From: Actinobacteria bacterium UBA3028
GTDB taxonomy: Bacteria; Actinomycetota; Actinomycetes; Nanopelagicales; Nanopelagicaceae
Assembly: GCA_002367715.1 (NCBI GenBank)
Contig: DFDL01000072.1
Coordinates: 1 to 10,984 of the forward strand
DNA: 10,984 nucleotides
Direction of reading: 5' to 3'
Of this stretch, positions 6,783-10,984 are shown piece after piece. A program made the translations under genes and the position numbers. Position 1 is the first letter of the stretch, and the number at the start of each line of letters is the position of its first letter. The notes beneath the pieces are model-generated. The model was not told where the DNA came from. It saw only the letters and a list, made by a program, of their open reading frames with translations, and did not search any database.

Positions 6783-8366
6783 TTAAGAAAGTACCCAGTT
6801 TAGGAAGTTGTTCTCATATAGATATAGCTGCGGACCATATTTCGTTGGCGTACCAGAGATACGCTTTGAAACATAGACATAAGCAGGCAATAGATATGTA
6901 GGCAACTTCAATAGAGTTTCCTGTTCTAACTCTTGTAGCTCTCTGAGAGCAGCTGCTCTCTGCTTCAATTTCACAGCAGTAGCAAGCTCTGCGTTCAATT
7001 CAGCAAACTTGGATTGTGTTCCAAGGATCTTATCAAAGTTTGAATTGCTGTATTCGCTGAACCATTCACTCACATCAAAGGTTGAGAGCCCCTTAAGCGC
7101 GATGTCATAGTTCTTATTGGTGTACAACTCAGTTGTTGCATCACCAACGAATCTGGTCAATTCAACTTTCATTCCAAGTTCTTGCATTTGCTGTGCTACA
7201 GCGCTCATGAAGACTAAGTCTGCAGGCCCAGCGTGATAGTGACGCAGGCGAACAGTCTTACTGGAGTCAAAATTTGCTTCCTTTAGAAGCGCCTTTGCCT
7301 TAGCAACATTAAATTTGTATTTTGGAATGCTCTTCAAGTGGAATGGTAGGCCTGAAGGGACTCCGCTGTTGATTACTTTTCCGTGAGGATAAGCAGCCTT
7401 AACAATGTTTGTCCAATCGATACCATACTTAAGCGCTTCTCTTGCTTTCACATTCTTTAGCGGATTATCCGCATTAGACAAGTTGAACACCCAATATCTG
7501 TGAAATGGAGCTCCAGAAGTCTGGAAGCTCTTGAAGGTGTTTACCGATCTCATGCCTCGGATAGTGTCCGCATCTTGTGTGATGAAGTAATCAAGTTTTC
7601 CAGAGCGTGCATCTGCCAATAGAGCAGAAGATGCAACCACATTTATCTTGGTAATTTTTGCCTTAGGCCCTTCATAATTGGCGTTTTGAACCAAGGTGAT
7701 GAAGTTATCAGGACTTAAAGTCTCCACTTTAAATGGGCCCGAGCCAACTGGATTTAGCCAGTACTTGCTTGTGTCAAGACGAAGTAAATCTTCATCCTCT
7801 AGCACGTGCTTTGGCAAAATCATAAATTGAGCAAGGATAGGAATAAGTAATGGCTGTGGGGCTCCAAGCTTGATAGTTATCTCATCGCCCTTAGCAGTTA
7901 AGCCACTCATATTCACTTTATTCGATGCTGTTACAGCACTTGCGCCATCAATTAACTTGAAAGCATTTGAATAATTAGCATTAATTCTGGTGACGCGTAG
8001 CGCAGAATTGATAGACCAAATAACATCATCAACTGTTATCGCTTTGCCGTCAGACCATTTAAGCCCTGACTTCATTTTGATAGTCACAGTTTTACCATCT
8101 TTGCTTACCTTGTAACTCGATGCTAAATCTGGCTTAACCGTTGTCATGTTAGGGTTAGCCTTAAACAAGCCACGGAATAAAACCATTTGTGTTAGAGAGC
8201 CCGAATTAAACCAAGGTGGCCCAACTTGCTTGATGCCAACGCCACCCTGTTGGGTTTCAGCGAAGGTGAGGGTGGTTGCGTCAGCTGTCGCTGGCGTTGT
8301 AAGAGAAGTTATTGCCAGAGCAAATGCGGCAATTACTACTCCTACTTTTTTAAGGTTTCCCTTCAT
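6783..8366 (-). CDS. Extracellular solute-binding protein, family 5 (peptide/nickel/oligosaccharide type)
   Basis: This 527-residue protein captures the substrate outside the cell and delivers it to the permeases. The N-terminus has a Sec signal: MKGNLKK, a hydrophobic stretch at 8-23, and a likely signal peptidase I site after A28 (ATA|D). The family 5 core follows, with SSYKVSKDGKTVTIKM (83-98) and GLKWSDGKAITVDDV (101-115). The family also includes binding proteins for peptides, nickel and sialic acid (SatA of Haemophilus ducreyi), so specificity is open. There is no Cys in the signal region and none in the whole protein, so no lipobox anchor exists, unusual for a Gram-positive binding protein. 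The ATG has a strong AAGGAG (8378-8373) with a 6-nt gap, fitting high expression. It is the first gene of the operon, behind a 432-bp non-coding region. Confidence 0.93.
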   Translation of the reverse strand: MKGNLKKVGVVIAAFALAITSLTTPATADATTLTFAETQQGGVGIKQVGPPWFNSGSLTQMVLFRGLFKANPNMTTVKPDLASSYKVSKDGKTVTIKMKSGLKWSDGKAITVDDVIWSINSALRVTRINANYSNAFKLIDGASAVTASNKVNMSGLTAKGDEITIKLGAPQPLLIPILAQFMILPKHVLEDEDLLRLDTSKYWLNPVGSGPFKVETLSPDNFITLVQNANYEGPKAKITKINVVASSALLADARSGKLDYFITQDADTIRGMRSVNTFKSFQTSGAPFHRYWVFNLSNADNPLKNVKAREALKYGIDWTNIVKAAYPHGKVINSGVPSGLPFHLKSIPKYKFNVAKAKALLKEANFDSSKTVRLRHYHAGPADLVFMSAVAQQMQELGMKVELTRFVGDATTELYTNKNYDIALKGLSTFDVSEWFSEYSNSNFDKILGTQSKFAELNAELATAVKLKQRAAALRELQELEQETLLKLPTYLLPAYVYVSKRISGTPTKYGPQLYLYENNFLNWVLS

Positions 8367-8372
8367 AAATTA

Positions 8373-8378
8373 CTCCTT
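8373..8378 (-). promoter_or_regulatory. Strong Shine-Dalgarno of the solute-binding-protein gene
   Basis: AAGGAG lies 6 nt before the ATG at 8366. It is the best ribosome site in the operon and supports both the chosen start and high production of the binding protein. Confidence 0.8.
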
Positions 8379-8445
8379 TAAATTTCACTTGACCGAGGGT
8401 TTCGTTTCTTCCTTTTTTAAGAAAAAACTTTTTGTCAGTCTATTC

Positions 8446-8459
8446 CAGTTACATAACTG
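8446..8459. promoter_or_regulatory. Perfect 14-bp palindrome, candidate operator
   Basis: CAGTTACATAACTG is a perfect inverted repeat with 6-bp arms and a CA/TG centre. It lies just downstream of the predicted transcription start of the operon (roughly +10 to +25), where a repressor could block transcription. No regulator gene is in the window, so the binding protein is unknown. Confidence 0.35.
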
Positions 8460-8476
8460 TTCTAGACCACTTCCTG

Positions 8477-8504
8477 AACCTATACGAAGACCCCCAAAAG
8501 TCAA
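8477..8504 (-). promoter_or_regulatory. Candidate promoter of the transport/sialidase operon
   Basis: On the minus strand TTGACT (8504-8499) is followed after 16 nt by TAGGTT (8482-8477), matching TTGACn/TAnnnT of actinobacterial primary sigma promoters. It predicts a start near 8470 and a leader of about 100 nt. This is a motif match only. Confidence 0.4.
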
Positions 8505-8524
8505 TGGGTGGGAAGGGTGCGTTG

Positions 8525-8536
8525 AATAACGTTATT
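8525..8536. promoter_or_regulatory. Perfect 12-bp palindrome, second candidate regulator site
   Basis: AATAACGTTATT is a perfect palindrome about 20 bp upstream of the candidate -35 box. The position suits an activator or a second repressor contact. It is AT-rich, so chance is possible. Confidence 0.25.
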
Positions 8537-8584
8537 ATTTCAAAGGGGAAAAACTTCGATTCTTCGAGCTCCCAAAGAGGGTTT

Positions 8585-8616
8585 GGCCGCTCTTAGGTAA
8601 CAGAGGCCTCTTTTTT
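8585..8616 (+). terminator. Plus-strand terminator-like hairpin with T6 tract, no visible gene upstream
   Basis: GGCC (8585-8588) pairs with GGCC (8605-8608) and TCT (8591-8593) with AGA (8602-8604), leaving a 2-nt GC bulge and loop TAGGTAAC. TCTTTTTT follows directly. The T-tract is on the plus strand only, although both neighbouring genes are on the minus strand. Confidence 0.4.
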
Positions 8617-8754
8617 GATTCTGATAAATATATGGGAAGTATTGTTAGCTGATCTTTTAGTTGGTCGAGTCTTGTTGGAATTTAAAGTATCGCTGCAGTC
8701 TCAAGAAAAGTCAGTTGACCTCATCTATTGATTACTCAGAAGCTACAAATAGTT

Positions 8755-8785
8755 CCCAGTGTTTAAATACCCACTCGGGCTTTTT
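8755..8785 (+). terminator. Second plus-strand terminator-like hairpin with T5 tract
   Basis: CCCAGTG (8755-8761) pairs with CACT-C-GGG (8772-8779, one bulged C), followed by CTTTTT. It lies 14 bp beyond the dehydrogenase stop codon and faces that gene, so read on the plus strand it would end a transcript starting in the gap. Read on the minus strand the sequence after it (AACTATTTG) is a poor T-tract, so it is a weak terminator for the dehydrogenase gene. Confidence 0.45.
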
Positions 8786-8798
8786 GATTCCTTCGCAC

Positions 8799-9815
8799 TT
8801 AAGTAAGTGCCAAACTCTTTTCTAGTTCCATGATTAACTCCCAATTCTTAGCCGGAATTTCAACTAATTCCTGATTCTTACGTTTTGTATTCTCTTCTAC
8901 ATCGCCGGGAAGTAAAATGGGTGAATCTAAATCTATAGCTGGAGACTCCTTAATAAGTTTTTTTGCTTCCGAAATATCTTGATTGAATTTTTCTCTTCCT
9001 GTAAAGAAATCTGGATCCATTGCAATTAGTACTGTGCCATTTCCAAGATTGTAAGAAGAATTCATAGCGGGGTGGATTCCTGACAATGCTCCACCTAGTA
9101 AATCAATAAGAAGGCTTAAGCAATATCCCTTATGCCCACCAAACGGAAGAAGTGCTCCTCCCTCATAAAAAGCCCCTGGATCACTTGTTGGCTCGCCATC
9201 TTTGGTTATAACTAAACCAATCGGAACTTGGTCTCCATTTGAATGAGCCACTCTTAACTTTCCTTCTGCTGTACCAGCCGTTGCAAAGTCAATGACTATA
9301 TCGCCATCGCTTGAAGGAATAGCTGCTGCGAATGGATTGGTGCCAAATAATCGAGTCTTGCCGCCAAATGCAGCTACATTTGGACCAGAATTGCAGAACA
9401 TAAGCGCTACAAGTGATCTCTCTGAGACCATCTCAACATATTCGCCTAATCTTCCAATGTGGTTGCATGAGTTAATTGCCACGCTTGCGATTCCAAATTT
9501 CAGCGCTCTTTCAACAACAAGATCTACCGCGAATTTACAGGCAACCTGACCCCAGCCCCATTGACCATCGACATTTATTACTGCTCCGCGCTCCGAAGAC
9601 ATTAGTGGAAGGGCCGATGGAACTACTTGGCCGGTTTTAACGAATTCGACGTATTCGGTCAGTCGCATAATCCCATGGGATGTATGCCCACGTTCCTGAG
9701 CCTTAACTAAAGACTCTGCAACAGAGAGAGCTAATTCATCGGGCGCGCCAACCAGAGTCAATACCTTTGAAGCCTTGGCCAGTATCTCCTCGCGTTTGAT
9801 ATGAACTGATTGCAT
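8799..9815 (-). CDS. Ldh-family (type 2 malate/L-lactate dehydrogenase) NAD(P)-dependent oxidoreductase
   Basis: This 338-residue cytoplasmic enzyme belongs to the family that interconverts 2-hydroxy acids and 2-oxo acids with NAD(P): malate, lactate, sulfolactate and ureidoglycolate dehydrogenases and cyclic-imine reductases. Visible motifs are ERGHTSHGIMR (41-51), the conserved His in NHIGRLGEY (H119), FGTNPFAAAIP (157-167), IDFATA (175-180) and FGGHKGYCLSL (225-235), all in the normal order; LLPGD (301-305) is near the end. Start: the ATG at 9815 gives an N-terminus that fits the family; GTG at 9830 is in frame but has no better ribosome site. It is on the same strand as the transport operon but 432 bp upstream of it, and diverges from the Gfo/Idh/MocA gene. 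A role on a 2-oxo or 2-hydroxy acid made in the cassette is plausible; the actual substrate cannot be told. Confidence 0.87.
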   Translation of the reverse strand: MQSVHIKREEILAKASKVLTLVGAPDELALSVAESLVKAQERGHTSHGIMRLTEYVEFVKTGQVVPSALPLMSSERGAVINVDGQWGWGQVACKFAVDLVVERALKFGIASVAINSCNHIGRLGEYVEMVSERSLVALMFCNSGPNVAAFGGKTRLFGTNPFAAAIPSSDGDIVIDFATAGTAEGKLRVAHSNGDQVPIGLVITKDGEPTSDPGAFYEGGALLPFGGHKGYCLSLLIDLLGGALSGIHPAMNSSYNLGNGTVLIAMDPDFFTGREKFNQDISEAKKLIKESPAIDLDSPILLPGDVEENTKRKNQELVEIPAKNWELIMELEKSLALT

Positions 9816-9866
9816 CAAAATTAGCCACACCTTTCTTAGCTACAAAAACCAATACCCTTTCATTTA

Positions 9867-9895
9867 AGGCTATCTTTACTTAATAGAGAAAGCAA
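9867..9895 (-). promoter_or_regulatory. Candidate promoter of the Ldh-family gene
   Basis: On the minus strand TTGCTT (9895-9890), a 17-nt spacer and TAGCCT (9872-9867) give a -35/-10 pair with a leader of about 45 nt. It overlaps the region that must also drive the divergent Gfo/Idh/MocA gene, for which I see no clear promoter. Motif match only. Confidence 0.35.
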
Positions 9896-9899
9896 TGTC

Positions 9900-9904
9900 A
9901 GGAG
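9900..9904 (+). promoter_or_regulatory. Shine-Dalgarno that sets the Gfo/Idh/MocA start at GTG 9911
   Basis: AGGAG abuts a TTG at 9905, which is too close to serve as the start, but is 6 nt before GTG at 9911. This supports the GTG and removes two residues from the longest frame. Confidence 0.7.
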
Positions 9905-9910
9905 TTGATT

Positions 9911-10951
9911 GTGCAAACTTATAGATTTGGAATTATTGGCTCAGGATATATGGGCAGAACTCATGCAGAGGCCATCCATCGAGTTCCTGGCGCAGAACTA
10001 GTAGCGGTAGCTGGGGGTAGTCGCGCATCTGCGCTATCTAAGGATTACAAAGTAGATCATGAGCAAGATATTAAACAACTACTGGTAAGAAAAGATATTG
10101 ATGCTGTGGTAATCACAACTCCACATAGTTTTCACTTCGAAGAGACCATGTCTGCTCTAGAAAACGGCAAGCATGTTTTGGTTGAAAAACCGATGGCAAC
10201 TGACAAAACTCACTGCGATCAAATGATTGCCCTTTCTTTGAAGAATAATCTTGCTTTAGGGGTTGGTTATCACCAGAGATTTCGTGTCAATAACTATAAG
10301 GCTCGAGAATTGGTTAAGCAGGGAGTTATTGGCCAAATTGCTACCATCCAAGTCTCCATGCCAACTTTTGCCGGAGCAATGAAATCAGGAGGTTTCGGCG
10401 GTGATTGGAAGTGGTGGAACGATCCAAAGTCCCTGGGACATATCCTTAACAGCGCTCCACATGCAGTTGATCTCTTGCGTTGGTTTATGGATGCTGAAGT
10501 AACAACCGTATCTGCTTTTTCAAAAACCTTAACTCCCGGAATTGTTGTTGAAGATACAACTATGGCGCTTTTAGAATTTTCAAATGGCGCTATTTGCTCT
10601 CTTTTTTCCAGTCGCGCTCTTCCAGCTCCAGCTTTTATTGGAGAGGAATACAGGATAAGAATTATGGGCACGAAAGGCTTGATAGATCTCGACCCTTATG
10701 GGGAATTAAAGCTCTCCGATGTAAATGGTTGGCATACTGTCTCTCAACAGCCCTCTGTCGGTCACGAAGGTGCTAACTCTGCTTTTAGCGATGTAAGGAT
10801 GCAGGCATACAGCGATCAGATTTGCTCTCTAATTGATCTAATAGAAGGAAAGTCTTGCACAATAGGCAAAGGAGAGGATGGACGAGCAGCGGTAGAGGCT
10901 TGTTTAGCAATACTTAAGTCTTCTTCCCAAAAGAGCTGGGTCTCTATCTGA
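9911..10951 (+). CDS. Gfo/Idh/MocA-family NAD(P)-dependent sugar oxidoreductase
   Basis: This 346-residue cytoplasmic dehydrogenase has an N-terminal Rossmann domain with GSGYMG (10-15), GxGxxG type, and TTPHSFH (69-75). The EKP motif (92-94) carries the catalytic-type K93. The C-terminal substrate domain has SAPHAVDLLRW (181-191); H184 is the candidate catalytic histidine. Members oxidise or epimerise sugars, inositols and their derivatives; one branch (RgNanOx of Ruminococcus gnavus, YjhC of E. coli) acts on 2,7-anhydro-sialic acid. That match to the cassette is suggestive, but I cannot place this protein in that branch by eye. The start is GTG at 9911. The gene diverges from the Ldh-family gene across about 95 bp, and its stop lies only 8 nt before the tRNA 3' end on the opposite strand, leaving no room for its own terminator. 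Confidence 0.9.
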   Translation: MQTYRFGIIGSGYMGRTHAEAIHRVPGAELVAVAGGSRASALSKDYKVDHEQDIKQLLVRKDIDAVVITTPHSFHFEETMSALENGKHVLVEKPMATDKTHCDQMIALSLKNNLALGVGYHQRFRVNNYKARELVKQGVIGQIATIQVSMPTFAGAMKSGGFGGDWKWWNDPKSLGHILNSAPHAVDLLRWFMDAEVTTVSAFSKTLTPGIVVEDTTMALLEFSNGAICSLFSSRALPAPAFIGEEYRIRIMGTKGLIDLDPYGELKLSDVNGWHTVSQQPSVGHEGANSAFSDVRMQAYSDQICSLIDLIEGKSCTIGKGEDGRAAVEACLAILKSSSQKSWVSI

Positions 10952-10959
10952 AGTAAAAC

Positions 10960-10984
10960 TGGCGGAGACGAGAGGATTTGAACC
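10960..10984 (-). tRNA. tRNA 3' end, probably tRNA-Ser (cut by window edge)
   Basis: Read on the minus strand, the edge contains part of a T-arm with GGTTCAAATCC (standard TTCAAAT loop, 3' stem strand CCTCT), then acceptor strand CGTCTCC, discriminator G and an encoded CCA. The implied 5' end would be GGAGACG, which with G73 fits bacterial tRNA-Ser. The anticodon is outside the window, so the identity is inferred. Confidence 0.8.

Larger units (their letters stand above)
8367..8798. other. 432-bp non-coding region upstream of the transport operon
   Basis: There is no convincing gene here. The part nearest the binding-protein gene holds its Shine-Dalgarno, an A/T-rich leader, a candidate minus-strand promoter (8504-8477) and two perfect palindromes (8446-8459 and 8525-8536). 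The part nearest the dehydrogenase gene holds two hairpins that look like intrinsic terminators only when read on the plus strand (8585-8616 and 8755-8785). The largest plus-strand frames in it are very short or are shadows of the binding-protein gene. The minus strand has only tiny frames. Confidence 0.6.

Noticed and set aside
8401..8440. A/T-rich stretch with T6 and A6 runs in the operon leader, considered as a terminator
   Set aside because: The possible pairing is only A-T and lacks a GC stem, so it would not make a stable intrinsic terminator or a recognisable riboswitch.
8146..8529. Plus-strand open frame of 127 codons across the start of the binding-protein gene
   Set aside because: It is antisense to the signal-peptide region and runs through the promoter and Shine-Dalgarno area. 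The encoded sequence has no family resemblance and there is no ribosome site.
8504..8596. Plus-strand 30-codon frame starting MGGKGALNNV and ending inside the first orphan terminator
   Set aside because: There is no Shine-Dalgarno before the ATG, the composition is low-complexity (Ser-rich), and the stop falls in the hairpin loop. It is more likely chance, though worth remembering if plus-strand RNA is found.
8367..8798. CRISPR array, riboswitch or known structural RNA in the long gap
   Set aside because: No regularly spaced repeats are seen, and no conserved core of SRP RNA, tmRNA, RNase P or a common riboswitch could be found by eye.
10294..10671. Minus-strand 125-codon frame inside the Gfo/Idh/MocA gene
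   Set aside because: It is a shadow of a gene with clear motifs on the plus strand, and its own product resembles nothing.

Overview
The window looks like chromosomal DNA of an actinobacterium of modest GC content (about the low 40s by eye, not computed). The evidence is an FprA-type NADPH-ferredoxin reductase N-terminus at the left edge, several TTG and GTG starts with clear Shine-Dalgarno sites, and TAnnnT-type -10 boxes. A streamlined freshwater lineage such as the Nanopelagicales would fit, but that is inference. Nearly everything is coding and almost all of it is on the minus strand.

Layout, left to right: (1) the 5' end of fprA, minus strand, cut by the window edge; (2) a large minus-strand operon, read from right to left: a secreted family 5 solute-binding protein, a 12-bp hairpin, two permeases (DppB/DppC type), two ATPases (DppD/DppF type), a DapA/NanA-family aldolase and a GH33-like sialidase without a signal peptide; (3) a 432-bp non-coding stretch with a candidate promoter and operator palindromes for the operon, plus two plus-strand terminator-like hairpins that end no visible gene; (4) a minus-strand Ldh-family (malate/lactate type 2) dehydrogenase; (5) a divergent plus-strand Gfo/Idh/MocA oxidoreductase; (6) the 3' end of a minus-strand tRNA, probably tRNA-Ser, cut by the right edge.

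How it may work together (inference): the binding protein and peptide/nickel-type ABC importer take up a glycoconjugate carrying a sialic-acid-like (nonulosonic) sugar. The cytoplasmic sialidase frees the sugar, the aldolase splits it to pyruvate plus an aldose, and the two NAD(P)-dependent oxidoreductases modify the sugar or the 2-oxo/2-hydroxy acid. The usual nanE/nanK/nagA/nagB genes are not here, so the substrate may not be N-acetylneuraminate, or the later steps lie elsewhere. The cassette sits between a housekeeping gene (fprA) and a tRNA gene, which suggests an accessory metabolic region. No CRISPR array, transposase, prophage gene or regulator gene is visible.
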